Shown: positions 9,263 through 17,954 of the stretch, piece by piece
Position numbering within the stretch: the stretch's first letter is position 1
How the letters are laid out: every line of letters starts with the position of its first letter
The notes under the pieces: model-generated
Told to the model about the DNA's origin: nothing
The model's input: only the letters and a program-made list of their open reading frames with translations
The model's database searches: none
From: Bacillota bacterium
GTDB taxonomy: Bacteria; Bacillota; Clostridia; Tissierellales; Peptoniphilaceae
Direction: 5' to 3'
Assembly (NCBI GenBank): GCA_023394045.1
Contig: JAEXBN010000020.1
Span: forward strand, 1-48,220
DNA length: 48,220 nt
Position numbers and translations under genes: made by a program

Positions 9263-11650
9263 TTAGTGTTTGGAGAACAGATTCTTGAGACGCGCCCACC
9301 AAGCGGGCGTTTCGCGGGTCTGTGAAGATTCGGATTGGAGCCGCGCCAGTGCTTCCTGGCGCAGCCGCTCTTTTTCCTCCAGCAGGTGCAGCCGTCGATC
9401 CGCAGAAAGTTCTTCGCGGGGGACGGCGCGGTCTGTTTCAGCTTCCGAGTGAAGCGCTTCGCGTTGACGCCCGGCAGCATCTTCCGCTTCTTCCATGAAA
9501 CGCGATTGTGCACTGATGTTCTGTGCGCCCTGCACCGGAACGTAGCTTCCGTCGGGGTGTAGTTCTTTTGCTTTCGTGTCATCTTGCAGGTACACGTCCA
9601 AAATATGGCTGATGCGCTGACGGATGGCTTCATCCCGGATCGGGACGGCAATCTCTACGCGGTTGACCAGATTACGGGTCATGAGATCTGCCGAGGAAAT
9701 ATACATATCCTCGCGATGTGCACCGAAGCAATAGATCCGGTGATGCTCCAGAAAGCGGCCGACGACGGAGATGACGCGGATATTTTCCGTTTTTTCCGGG
9801 ATGCCGGGAAGCAGACAACAGATGCCGCGGACGATCATCAGGATCTGCACCCCAGCGCAGGAGGCTTCCGCTAACTTATCCATGAGATCACGCTCCGTGA
9901 CCGAATTGCATTTCAAGATGACCGCTGCGGGTTCGCCGTTGCGCGCACGCAGAATTTCCCGATCCAGAAGAGAGAGAAGCGTCGGCTTGATGCCGTGGGG
10001 CGCGACCAAAAGGCGCTGATACCGTCCGTCCAGTTTGCTGATCAACATGTTTTTGAAGAAAGAAGAGGCGTCCTGACCGATTGCATCGTCCGCTGTAAAG
10101 TAGCTGAGATCCGTATATTGCCTAGCAGTTTTTTCGTTGTAATTTCCAGTGCCAATCTGCGTAATCATGCGGACGCGATTTTCCCGGTACAATGTCATGT
10201 TGCAGATCTTTGAATGCACTTTGTAATCTTCCAGACCGTAGATGATGGTGCAGCCAGCCTGTTCCAAGCGTTCGGAATAATCAATATTGTTGGCTTCATC
10301 AAAACGGGCGCGCAGCTCCATCAAGACCAGAACATACTTTCCGTTTTCTGCTGCTTGCGCGAGGTATTCCGCGACTTTGGAGACAGAAGCCATCCGGTAG
10401 ATGGTGATGGAAATGGAGATCACGGATGGATCGGTTGAGGCTTCCCGCAGCATGCGCAGGAACGGATCCATACTTTCATAGGGATAGTGAAGGAGGCGGT
10501 CTTTTTCAAGAATCTGATCGATGACGGACCGGTTGGGGTGAAACATGCGGGGCTCTTGAGGAGCAAACGGTCGGTAACAGAGACGATCTTTCAGCTTGGG
10601 AGAGAGGTGATCCTCCAGAGCAAAGACATATTTCATGCGCAGCGGAGCATGGGAGAAGTAAACCTGATCCGGATGGAGTCCATGGTGCTTCAAGAGAAAG
10701 CGAACGGAATCGCGCGGCAGTTCGCCCTGGATTTCCAGACGGACGGGAGCCAGACGATTGCGCATACGGATGGCTTTTTTGATGGCTTGCCGCAGATTGC
10801 CTTCCAGTTCATCAATTCCCTCATCGAGGTCAATATCCGCATTTCGTGTCAGGGAAACAATGGCGTTGCTGTCGACGCGGAACCCGCTCAGAAGAACCGG
10901 AATTTTGTCCATAATGATCTCTTCCAGCAGAAGATAATCGCAGGAGTTAGGGAAGAAGACCACGGGTTCCAAGACGGCGGGGATGCCAATCAGCGCATAG
11001 AATTCGTGCCCTTTGGCATCGCGCACATCGCAAAAAATGTAGAGCCCTTCATTGCTCAGATGCGGAAATGGATGGCGCGCATCAATGATGAGCGGAGAGA
11101 GGAGCGGAAGGATCACCGTCTGATAATGCGTGTCCAGAAAGAAGGCTTCTTCCGGATTCAGCGCTTCAATGGAACGGTGGTGCACGCCGCCGGATTCCAG
11201 GAGAGGCATCAGTTCCGCATAGGCGCGGTCGCGCTCTTCATAGAGTGCAGGAACGGCGGAAAAGATACGATGAAGCTGTTCCGTGACCGTCCATCCAGTT
11301 TTGTTGTCGATCGCTTCATTGTGAACATCCGCCAGATTCATCAGGGAGCCCACACGAACGCGGAAAAATTCATCCAGATTGCTGGTGAAAATGGAGATAA
11401 ATTTGAACCGCTCCATCAAGGGCACACGGGGATCCATCCCTTCTTGAAGAACGCGCCGATTAAAGGCGAGCCACGACAGCTCTCGGTTTTGTGTAAAAGA
11501 CGTGTCCACAGGCTGTCCATGGGAGGGCACAGCGCCATTTTCTGCAGCAAGAGGGTTCTCTTGGAGGTCAGGTTTCTCTTTTTTAATGTGGTGAACTTCT
11601 GGATTTTCGCGGATCATTTCTTCCGATCTTGCCGCCTTTTTATTTTTCAT
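9263..11650 (-). CDS. ppk1: Polyphosphate kinase 1
   Basis: Reversibly polymerises the terminal phosphate of ATP into polyphosphate. The 795-residue sequence shows the PPK1 order: N-terminal QNRELSWLAFNRRVL, middle head domain, then ELRARFDEANNIDYS, the KVHSK segment containing the autophosphorylated His, and TQIGTGNYNEKTARQYTD. The second catalytic domain follows with AHREDMYISSADLMTRNL. After the usual end near HPDGSYVPV there are about 100 extra residues, mostly charged and Ala/Glu/Arg rich, predicted to be helical or coiled, ending in a WWARLKNLF segment. The gene is monocistronic and converges on tadA. Confidence 0.96.
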   Translation of the reverse strand: MKNKKAARSEEMIRENPEVHHIKKEKPDLQENPLAAENGAVPSHGQPVDTSFTQNRELSWLAFNRRVLQEGMDPRVPLMERFKFISIFTSNLDEFFRVRVGSLMNLADVHNEAIDNKTGWTVTEQLHRIFSAVPALYEERDRAYAELMPLLESGGVHHRSIEALNPEEAFFLDTHYQTVILPLLSPLIIDARHPFPHLSNEGLYIFCDVRDAKGHEFYALIGIPAVLEPVVFFPNSCDYLLLEEIIMDKIPVLLSGFRVDSNAIVSLTRNADIDLDEGIDELEGNLRQAIKKAIRMRNRLAPVRLEIQGELPRDSVRFLLKHHGLHPDQVYFSHAPLRMKYVFALEDHLSPKLKDRLCYRPFAPQEPRMFHPNRSVIDQILEKDRLLHYPYESMDPFLRMLREASTDPSVISISITIYRMASVSKVAEYLAQAAENGKYVLVLMELRARFDEANNIDYSERLEQAGCTIIYGLEDYKVHSKICNMTLYRENRVRMITQIGTGNYNEKTARQYTDLSYFTADDAIGQDASSFFKNMLISKLDGRYQRLLVAPHGIKPTLLSLLDREILRARNGEPAAVILKCNSVTERDLMDKLAEASCAGVQILMIVRGICCLLPGIPEKTENIRVISVVGRFLEHHRIYCFGAHREDMYISSADLMTRNLVNRVEIAVPIRDEAIRQRISHILDVYLQDDTKAKELHPDGSYVPVQGAQNISAQSRFMEEAEDAAGRQREALHSEAETDRAVPREELSADRRLHLLEEKERLRQEALARLQSESSQTRETPAWWARLKNLFSKH

Positions 11651-11688
11651 GGTCTGCGCCTCCGATCAGTATAAGGTTTCTTGATATT

Positions 11689-11694
11689 ATTATA
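11689..11694 (-). promoter_or_regulatory. Candidate -10 element for ppk1
   Basis: On the minus strand a perfect TATAAT lies about 40 bases before the ppk1 start. No convincing -35 is found at 16-18 bp. On the plus strand of the same 220-base gap, TGGTAAAAT at 11746-11754 could act as an extended -10 for the HAD gene at 11871. Nothing else is recognised in this gap. Confidence 0.3.
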
Positions 11695-11870
11695 GCAGTC
11701 GGTTCCCGCGCCGCTGTTTCAGAAATCATAAAACAAGTTAAAAGATGGTAAAATTTGCTGAACCGGAAGCGAAACGGGTACCTAAGCAACGTAGCATTTC
11801 AGAATCAAGACAAAATAGGATGAACCGATCGTTTTTTATAGAACATGAAAGAATAGGAAAAGGGGGATGC

Positions 11871-12863
11871 ATGACTTCAGATATCGTTCAAAAGATTAGA
11901 GACGACAAACGGCTTCCGCGAATCAACGGAGATCCGGAGCGGCCGTTGCGTCTCCTCGCTTTAGATATGGATGGAACGCTGCTTCGCGAGGATCATACGA
12001 TTGGACCGCGTACACGGGAGTGGCTTCTCGAATTGCAGCGCCGCGGCGTGCGTATTGCGCTTGTTTCCGGACGTCCGCTTGCCGGGCTGGTGGGCTTCGT
12101 GGATGAATTGAAGCTCAAAGAATATGGTGGTCTGCTGATTGGGGTGAATGGCGGCCATGCGATGGCTTTTGATGAGCCGGATGCAAAAGCGCTGGAAGTC
12201 AAGGGGGTAGCGGGCACGGAATTGTGGCGCCATACCATTTCCAAAGAGGTGGCGGTGCGCTTTTTCGAGCGCTGGAAGCCCTTTGGTCTCACGCTTCTGG
12301 CATATGGAACGCAATTGATTTATGTGGATCCTTCGCCAGATGAAACCCAGACCTTGCTGGGTCTTCCACGCCAGCAGGGATACGCGATGATCGAAAAGAT
12401 TACCGGCCAGCCGCCGGCGAACCAGGATCTTCGGGCAGTCCTTCCGGAAGAACCGTTGAAGCTCTGCGTGGCTGGCCCTCGTCCCAAGATTCTGGAGGGA
12501 CTGGACGCCTTGAAGCCAACCAAGTCCCCCTTGCTCAGTGGCGCGTTCAGCGCTTCGGAATATTATGAAACCGCACCGGCTGAGGTGAATAAAGGTGCCG
12601 GGCTTCAGGAAGCAGCAAGGCGGCTGAAGATCGACCTTACGGAGACGATCGCGTTTGGGGATCAGGATAACGATGCAACCATGTTGCGTCATGCTGGAAT
12701 TGGTGTTGCTATGGGGAATGCCTCGCCGATGGCGAAGGAAGCCGCCGATGATCAGACGACGAGCAATGAGGAGGAAGGGATTGCGGCCTATCTGGAACGG
12801 CATCTCGTGCTTCCGGCTATGGAGAAGGAGAAGGGAGAGGGGGCGGAATCGCCCCTGCATTAA
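11871..12863 (+). CDS. Cof-type HAD-IIB family phosphatase
   Basis: A 330-residue haloacid dehalogenase-like hydrolase of the Cof subfamily, cytosolic, probably acting on sugar phosphates or related metabolites. Motif I is LALDMDGTLL with the nucleophile Asp, motif II is the Ser in ALVSGRP, and motif IV is AFGDQDND near the C-terminus, followed by the typical GVAMGNA. The start at 11871 is preferred because AAAGGGGGA sits just upstream; an in-frame extension to 11745 has no sensible ribosome site. There is an unusual hydrophilic lead of about 20 residues before the first strand. Substrate cannot be told from sequence. Confidence 0.88.
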   Translation: MTSDIVQKIRDDKRLPRINGDPERPLRLLALDMDGTLLREDHTIGPRTREWLLELQRRGVRIALVSGRPLAGLVGFVDELKLKEYGGLLIGVNGGHAMAFDEPDAKALEVKGVAGTELWRHTISKEVAVRFFERWKPFGLTLLAYGTQLIYVDPSPDETQTLLGLPRQQGYAMIEKITGQPPANQDLRAVLPEEPLKLCVAGPRPKILEGLDALKPTKSPLLSGAFSASEYYETAPAEVNKGAGLQEAARRLKIDLTETIAFGDQDNDATMLRHAGIGVAMGNASPMAKEAADDQTTSNEEEGIAAYLERHLVLPAMEKEKGEGAESPLH

Positions 12864-12891
12864 AAAAAGTCCGGAAGAGCGTTTCCGGACT
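12862..12891 (-). terminator. Rho-independent terminator of the MaoC-like gene
   Basis: AGTCCGGAA (12868-12876) pairs with TTCCGGACT (12883-12891) around a six-base loop. Read on the minus strand the stem is followed directly by seven T residues. It starts inside the stop codon region of the HAD gene, so it may also end that convergent transcript, though the plus side lacks a T run. Confidence 0.75.
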
Positions 12892-12909
12892 CGGACGGTC
12901 TGATCGAGT

Positions 12910-13392
12910 TCATTCCTGGGACGGAAGTTCCTTTGCTGTATTTTGAGGCGGACGGCATGCGACCATTGCCGTCGCTTCAAACATCGTCACCAGTTGTCCT
13001 TCTTCATCGGTCACATTCATGACGACCGTGACCGATCCGGCGGTTCCTGAAGAAAACCGGCGTTTTTTCTTCACCTGCACCTCCGCATGGTAAAGCACAT
13101 CCGGGCGCACGGGCTGTTTCCATTCCGTGCGGTCGATGCTCATTCCGGCAATCAGGGGACCCTCATCGACCTTCATCGCCACCCATTCACTCCAGAAGAG
13201 CAGCATGGAATGAAATCCCGAGGCGATCAGCCCGCCGAAATAGGAGGCTTCCCCGGAAGAAGGATCGGTATGCATGGGTCTGGGATCAAAGCGTAAAGCA
13301 AAGGCCTGAATCTCATTCGCGCTGATGCGGCGTGAGGGAAGAGGATAGACGGCGCCGATTTCATAATCTTCGAAATATAATCCCTTTTTCAT
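12910..13392 (-). CDS. MaoC-like hotdog-fold dehydratase family protein
   Basis: A 160-residue single hotdog domain. Recognisable elements are the N-terminal FEDYEIGAVYPLPSRRISA, typical of MaoC-like proteins, then FALRFDPRPMHTDP, where the Asp and His are the hydratase dyad of this family, and FGGLIASGFHSM. Members hydrate enoyl-CoA thioesters or similar compounds, but many stand-alone copies have unknown substrates. It is monocistronic, divergent from guaA with 107 bases between the two start codons, and has its own terminator. Confidence 0.85.
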   Translation of the reverse strand: MKKGLYFEDYEIGAVYPLPSRRISANEIQAFALRFDPRPMHTDPSSGEASYFGGLIASGFHSMLLFWSEWVAMKVDEGPLIAGMSIDRTEWKQPVRPDVLYHAEVQVKKKRRFSSGTAGSVTVVMNVTDEEGQLVTMFEATAMVACRPPQNTAKELPSQE

Positions 13393-13499
13393 TCGATTCC
13401 TCCATATTCGTTATAATATTTTCAGATACACATCAACAAAATCTGCTTTTCACTATTTACCCGAGACGCAGGAGAACCGCGCAGACAAGGAGGAACAAT

Positions 13500-15050
13500 A
13501 TGAGCCATGTGGCCTCATTACAACAGGAAAAAATTTTAATTCTCGATTTTGGCGGCCAGTATAAACAGCTCATCGGTCGCCGTGTGCGTGAGCATAATGT
13601 GTACTGCGAAATTAAACCGTGTACGCTTTCAGCGCAGGAGATCCAGACAGGAAAATACGCGGGAATCATTTTGACCGGCGGGCCGGATTCCGTATATGCA
13701 GAAGGGGGACGCCAGGCCGATCCGGCGATCCTTGATCTGGGGCTTCCCATCCTGGGCATCTGCTATGGTGCACAGTGGATTGCGCATCATACCGGCGGGC
13801 GGGTTGATGCGGCCGGGGTGGCCGAATATGGGCGCACGGAGACCGCCTTTGATTTGAACTCGTCGCTTTTTGAAGGACTCCGTGATCAGTCCGTCGTTTG
13901 GATGAGCCATAACGATCAGATTCATGAGTTGGGGGAGGGATTTTCTTCCATCGCTCATTCCGATCATTGTCCAGTGGCTGCATTTGGAAACGACGTCCGC
14001 CATCTTTACGGATTGCAATTTCATCCAGAGGTGGAGCATACGGAAGAGGGGCGTCAAATTCTTAAAAATTTCCTCTTTAATATTTGTCGTGTTTCCGGTT
14101 CATGGCGTATGGATGCGTTTGTGGAGGCGACCGTCTCGCACCTGAAGGAACAGCTGGCAGGGAAGAAGGCGCTTTGTGCGCTCTCGGGAGGGGTGGATTC
14201 TTCCGTGGCGGCCGTTCTGGTGCACCGTGCCATCGGGAAGAATCTCACCTGCGTCTTTGTGGATCATGGGCTTCTTCGCAAGGATGAGGCAGAGACGGTG
14301 GAGCGGGTGTTCAAAAAAGAATTCGGGCTCAATCTGATTCGCGTTGATGCGTCGGAACGTTTTCTTGGACTGCTGGAGGGGGTCACAGATCCCGAGAAAA
14401 AGCGGAAGATCATTGGCGAGCAGTTTATTCGCGTTTTTGAAGAAGAAGCCAACAAAATCGGCGCGGTGGATGCTCTGGTGCAGGGGACGATTTATCCGGA
14501 TGTGATTGAATCGGGAGTCGGAGGTGCCGTGATCAAGTCGCATCATAATGTCGGCGGGCTTCCGGAAAATATCAGCTTCACGGAGCTGGTCGAACCGCTG
14601 CGCGATCTGTTCAAGGATGAAGTTCGTGCGGTCGGAACCGAACTGGGGATTCCTGAACATCTTGTTTGGCGTCAGCCGTTCCCAGGACCTGGTTTGGCCG
14701 TCCGCATCATCGGTGCCATCACGCCCGAGCGCGTTCATGTTCTTCAGGAAGCCGATGCGATCTGGCGGGAAGAAATCGAACGCGCCGGACTTGGACGCAC
14801 CATCGGTCAATACTTTGCTGTTCTCACCAACATGGAGACCGTTGGCGTCATGGGCGATGCCCGCACCTATGAATCCATCCTCGGTCTCCGCGCGGTGACC
14901 ACCAATGATTTCATGACGGCGGAGTGGGCGCGCATCCCTTACGATGTTCTCGACAGCGCGTCCAACCGCATCGTCAATGAAGTCAAAGGCGTCAGCCGCG
15001 TGGTCTATGACATCACAGGAAAGCCGCCAGCGACCATTGAGTGGGAATAA
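13500..15050 (+). CDS. guaA: GMP synthase (glutamine-hydrolysing)
   Basis: Makes GMP from XMP, ATP and glutamine. The 516 residues contain a class I glutamine amidotransferase domain with the nucleophile Cys88 in GICYGAQ and HPEVEHTEEG supplying His and Glu. An ATP-pyrophosphatase domain (SGGVDSSVA) and the C-terminal dimerisation/XMP domain ending IEWE follow. The start at 13500 is chosen for AAGGAGGAACA upstream; the open frame continues to 13332 without a ribosome site. TATAAT at 13412-13417 is a possible -10. No purine riboswitch fold was recognised in the 107-base leader. The 3' end is a known integration target for genomic islands, and an accessory region follows. Confidence 0.98.
   Translation: MSHVASLQQEKILILDFGGQYKQLIGRRVREHNVYCEIKPCTLSAQEIQTGKYAGIILTGGPDSVYAEGGRQADPAILDLGLPILGICYGAQWIAHHTGGRVDAAGVAEYGRTETAFDLNSSLFEGLRDQSVVWMSHNDQIHELGEGFSSIAHSDHCPVAAFGNDVRHLYGLQFHPEVEHTEEGRQILKNFLFNICRVSGSWRMDAFVEATVSHLKEQLAGKKALCALSGGVDSSVAAVLVHRAIGKNLTCVFVDHGLLRKDEAETVERVFKKEFGLNLIRVDASERFLGLLEGVTDPEKKRKIIGEQFIRVFEEEANKIGAVDALVQGTIYPDVIESGVGGAVIKSHHNVGGLPENISFTELVEPLRDLFKDEVRAVGTELGIPEHLVWRQPFPGPGLAVRIIGAITPERVHVLQEADAIWREEIERAGLGRTIGQYFAVLTNMETVGVMGDARTYESILGLRAVTTNDFMTAEWARIPYDVLDSASNRIVNEVKGVSRVVYDITGKPPATIEWE
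15039..15050 (+). other. Candidate attachment-site core at the 3' end of guaA
   Basis: The last four codons, GAGTGGGAATAA, match the short sequence at the guaA terminus that many island integrases use as crossover target (established knowledge of guaA hotspots). The downstream 6 kb is accessory in content. No second full copy and no integrase gene were found in the window, so this is only a candidate left end. Confidence 0.35.
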
Positions 15051-15122
15051 CTTTGACGGGGGCAGTACCAACGGATCGCTCTTCGCCATTCGGCTTGGGT
15101 TCGCCGGGTTCTGCGCCCAAAA

Positions 15123-15163
15123 CAAAAGCGCACTCTGATGAACAAGATCAGAGTGCGCTTTTG
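15123..15163 (+). terminator. Strong terminator after guaA
   Basis: A perfect 17-bp inverted repeat begins CAAAAGCGCACTC at 15123 and closes at 15163, with a seven-base loop. Its base supplies four T on each strand, so it can work in both directions. It separates guaA from the restriction-modification island. Confidence 0.8.
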
Positions 15164-15257
15164 CTAAGGCGAACGAGGGAGAGATAAGTACCGTCTTTTA
15201 TTCTAAATTCTTTCTGAGAGTTGTCGTTTGAATCATAAATTAAGCCTTTCTATTTAT

Positions 15258-15285
15258 GGGGAACTTTTGTATACCAAAATTCCCC
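15258..15285. promoter_or_regulatory. Imperfect palindrome upstream of the methylase promoter (candidate operator)
   Basis: GGGGAACTTTTG and CAAAATTCCCC form an inverted repeat with a five-base centre and one bulged base. It ends six bases before the -35 of the methylase promoter and is followed by five T, so it could be either an operator or a weak terminator. Given the DNA-binding-like N-terminus of the methylase, autoregulation is a plausible reading. Confidence 0.4.
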
Positions 15286-15291
15286 TTTTTG

Positions 15292-15320
15292 TTGGTTTAA
15301 CTTCAACAACATGCTATAAT
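15292..15320 (+). promoter_or_regulatory. Promoter of the restriction-modification operon
   Basis: TTGGTT (15292-15297), a 17-bp spacer and a perfect TATAAT (15315-15320). Transcription would begin near 15327, which excludes start codons further upstream and supports the methylase start at 15372. Confidence 0.7.
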
Positions 15321-15371
15321 AGGGAAAAATTAGGTACAGATATTATCCCCATCATGAAAGGAACTGATGAT

Positions 15372-16544
15372 ATGACAAAGCAGGTGCATATAAGACTGGA
15401 TGATGTTGTATATGAGGCTCTTACGGAATATTCTGTTGATTCGCAGTTGACCCTCCAGGAATCTGTTTCAAGGGCAATAATGTATATGCTTAACAAACAG
15501 AAAGATGATTCCCAACGGCAAAAAGCGGCTTTTACTTTCATTGATCTTTTTGCAGGTATTGGAGGAATGCGGATAGCCTTTGAGCGAGCTGGCGGACACT
15601 GTGTTTATTCGAACGAATGGAATAAATACAGCCAGCAGACTTATTTTGCAAATTTCGGAGAACAGCCGGAAGGCGACATTACAAAAGTAGAGGCTACGTC
15701 TATTCCAGACCATGATATTCTGGTTGCGGGTTTTCCGTGCCAGCCATTTTCCATTGCCGGTGTTTCAAAGAAGCAGAGTCTGGGTCGTGCAACAGGATTT
15801 GAAGACAAAACTCAGGGAACTTTATTTTTTGATGTGTGCAGAATTATTAAGACTAAACGTCCGAAAGCTTTTTTACTGGAAAATGTGAAGAACCTGAAAA
15901 GTCACGACCGTGGACGTACATTCAGAGTAATAGCAGAATCTCTTGATGAGCTTGACTATGATATTTCATATCAAGTAATTGACGGAAAAGATTTTGTTCC
16001 GCAGCACAGAGAAAGAATCCTGATTGTCGGCTTTGACAGAAGTAGATATAAAGGACTGCTCGGTTTCGATTTTGCCATTAATAAGCCGAAAAAGAAACCA
16101 AAAATGCGTGATATTCTGGAATGGAATGTAGATGAAAAATATACGCTCTCTGATAAGCTATGGCAGTATCTTCAGGATTATGCTGCAAAACATAGAGCAG
16201 CAGGAAATGGTTTTGGTTATGGGATTGCCGACCCAGATGGGATTTCAAGGACATTAAGCGCAAGATACTACAAAGACGGCTCTGAAATTCTTATTGAGCA
16301 ACCGGGAAAAAATCCGAGGCGCCTGACGCCAAGAGAGTGTGCTCGCCTGCAGGGCTTTCCAGAGGATTTCAAAATCGTTGTTTCCGATACACAGGCGTAC
16401 AAGCAGTTTGGTAATTCCGTTGTCGTTCCCCTCATGAGTGAAATTGCCCGTCTGATTGTCGATAAACTGGATGTGCTTGAAATACGAAACAATCTTAATC
16501 AATCTGAAAGCGATATGAACAGAGCTGTAGAACTGGTGGTGTAA
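15372..16544 (+). CDS. DNA (cytosine-5) methyltransferase, EcoRII/Dcm type
   Basis: A 390-residue C5-cytosine methylase. Conserved motifs: FIDLFAGIGG (56-65, AdoMet), GFPCQPFS (120-127, catalytic Cys123), ENV (170-172), QHRERI (211-216), RLTPRECARLQGFP (317-330) and QFGNSVVVP (345-353). The target-recognition part contains GNGFGYG and RTLSARYYKDGSEILI, as in Dcm and M.EcoRII, so CCWGG or a close variant is the likely site. Residues 1-45 (QVHIRLDDVVYEAL, then two helices) look like a ribbon-helix-helix DNA-binding domain, not the helix-turn-helix seen in M.EcoRII. The start at 15372 has AAAGGA nine bases upstream. The restriction gene follows after one base. Confidence 0.95.
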   Translation: MTKQVHIRLDDVVYEALTEYSVDSQLTLQESVSRAIMYMLNKQKDDSQRQKAAFTFIDLFAGIGGMRIAFERAGGHCVYSNEWNKYSQQTYFANFGEQPEGDITKVEATSIPDHDILVAGFPCQPFSIAGVSKKQSLGRATGFEDKTQGTLFFDVCRIIKTKRPKAFLLENVKNLKSHDRGRTFRVIAESLDELDYDISYQVIDGKDFVPQHRERILIVGFDRSRYKGLLGFDFAINKPKKKPKMRDILEWNVDEKYTLSDKLWQYLQDYAAKHRAAGNGFGYGIADPDGISRTLSARYYKDGSEILIEQPGKNPRRLTPRECARLQGFPEDFKIVVSDTQAYKQFGNSVVVPLMSEIARLIVDKLDVLEIRNNLNQSESDMNRAVELVV

Positions 16545-16545
16545 T

Positions 16546-17721
16546 ATGGAGTCTCTTTCAGTAAAAGCCGTTGACACAACTTTACATGGTCAAAACTCAT
16601 TCTGTAAATTCCTGTCGGCCAATGACAGCGGAGAAACCGGAGGCCATCAGTCCGGGATTCTGATCTCAAAGTCAGCGAAGCAGATGATGTTTTCTGATGA
16701 TGAACTTGCCAATAATCATATTTTGAAAAAAGAGATTCAAGTCAGATGGCAGGATGACTTTACGACAAGCAGCGTTTTCACATGGTATGAGAGTAAAAAC
16801 GAATTACGTCTGACCCGGTTTGGCAAAGGATTCGATCTGCTCCGGCCAGAACACACAGGTGCTCTGTTTGTGCTTGTCAAAGAAACAGACAGGTATTTCG
16901 ATGGATTTATTCTGAATACGGAAGAAGATATCCAGTTATTTCTTGACTCATTCGGGATAACACCAGCCGAGACAAACCGGCCAGTAGAGGTAAAGAAGGC
17001 AGCGCCGGGACTTATTGAGCAAAAAGCCATAGATGCGTTTATCTCAGGCCTTACAGTAGAATTTCCTGCTTCATCAGAAATGTCGGCAGCAGCCAGAATG
17101 ATATTGACGGAGGTATTTCATAATACAGGTCTTATAAGGAGTAATCCGGATAAAATACTACTGGATTGGACCGAAGAGGAATATCGCCTTTTCAGAGCAC
17201 TTGAACATGAGCGTTATGGACATCTGATTAAAAAAGGATTTACTTCTGTTGACGATTTTATTGTGCTTGCAAATCAAGTTTTGAATCGAAGAAAGAGTCG
17301 AGCTGGAAAAAGCCTTGAGCACCATCTTTCAGCTATTTTTGATGGAAATGATATTCGATATACGGCTCAGGGAGTGACGGAAGGAAACAAGAAGCCGGAT
17401 TTTATTTTTCCGTCTGTCGATGCCTATCACGATATGATGTTTTCTATTGAAAATCTCTGTACACTTGCTGCAAAGACAACTTGCAAAGACCGCTGGCGTC
17501 AGGTGCTTAATGAAGCTGATCGTTTGCGGGATAGAAACAAGTATCTGTGCACCATGCAGCAGGGGATTTCCTCGGCGCAGATGGATGAGATGCAGGCAGA
17601 ACAAGTGATTCTTGTTGTTCCCAAACCATATATTTCTACGTATCCACGCGACAGACAGAGTCGAATCTGGACAATTGGCAAATTTATTCGTTATATCCGG
17701 GAGATGGAACAAGTTCAATGA
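16546..17721 (+). CDS. Type II restriction endonuclease, EcoRII family
   Basis: A 391-residue enzyme close to EcoRII (about 400 aa) in length and plan. The N-terminal effector domain includes SVFTWYESKNELRLTRFG (77-94). The C-terminal nuclease domain carries GKSLEHHLSAIF (254-265), the PD pair in KKPDFIF (Asp285) and LAAKTTCKDRWRQVL (Lys310), fitting a PD-(D/E)XK active site. EcoRII is a type IIE enzyme that needs two CCWGG copies; the same behaviour is inferred here. It lies one base after the methylase and overlaps the vsr start (ATGA), so all three form one operon. No domain looks truncated. Confidence 0.92.
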   Translation: MESLSVKAVDTTLHGQNSFCKFLSANDSGETGGHQSGILISKSAKQMMFSDDELANNHILKKEIQVRWQDDFTTSSVFTWYESKNELRLTRFGKGFDLLRPEHTGALFVLVKETDRYFDGFILNTEEDIQLFLDSFGITPAETNRPVEVKKAAPGLIEQKAIDAFISGLTVEFPASSEMSAAARMILTEVFHNTGLIRSNPDKILLDWTEEEYRLFRALEHERYGHLIKKGFTSVDDFIVLANQVLNRRKSRAGKSLEHHLSAIFDGNDIRYTAQGVTEGNKKPDFIFPSVDAYHDMMFSIENLCTLAAKTTCKDRWRQVLNEADRLRDRNKYLCTMQQGISSAQMDEMQAEQVILVVPKPYISTYPRDRQSRIWTIGKFIRYIREMEQVQ

Positions 17722-17954
17722 CCGATATTAAGTCCCGAGAAGAACGAAGCCGGAATATGTCTGCGATTCACAGCAGGGACACAAAACCGGAAGCATACTT
17801 TCGAAAATTACTTTTTGCACATGGATACCGCTATAGAAAAAATGAGACGAAACTCCTAGGGAATCCGGACATTTATTTTCCAAAGCACCATATAGCAATT
17901 TTCGTACATGGCTGTTGCTGGCATCGGAATACTGGCGGTAAATATGCTTCTATG
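17718..17954 (+). pseudogene. vsr: Truncated vsr (very short patch repair endonuclease)
   Basis: The first 79 residues match Vsr: RSRNMSAIHSRDTKPE at the N-terminus, GNPDIYF with the metal-binding Asp51, and HGCCWH with the catalytic His region. Vsr repairs T:G mismatches arising from deamination of 5-methylcytosine, which fits its place behind a Dcm-type methylase. After ASM the sequence changes to IS256-type transposase DNA and the Vsr C-terminal half, including the conserved W and the final zinc Cys, is missing. The open frame runs on to 18032 as unrelated residues. A Cys usually present after the WH motif is also Gly here. The protein is almost certainly inactive. Confidence 0.88.

Noticed and set aside
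10487..11674. Long plus-strand open frame (395 codons) opposite ppk1
   Set aside because: It mirrors the conserved PPK1 coding sequence, has no ribosome site and no recognisable protein motifs; long antisense frames are expected in GC-biased codons.
11961..12980. Long minus-strand open frame (339 codons) opposite the Cof-type HAD gene
   Set aside because: It lies across motif-bearing coding sequence on the plus strand and shows no family features.
14100..15125. Minus-strand open frame (341 codons) opposite guaA
   Set aside because: Shadow of the ATP-pyrophosphatase and dimerisation domains of guaA; no ribosome site.
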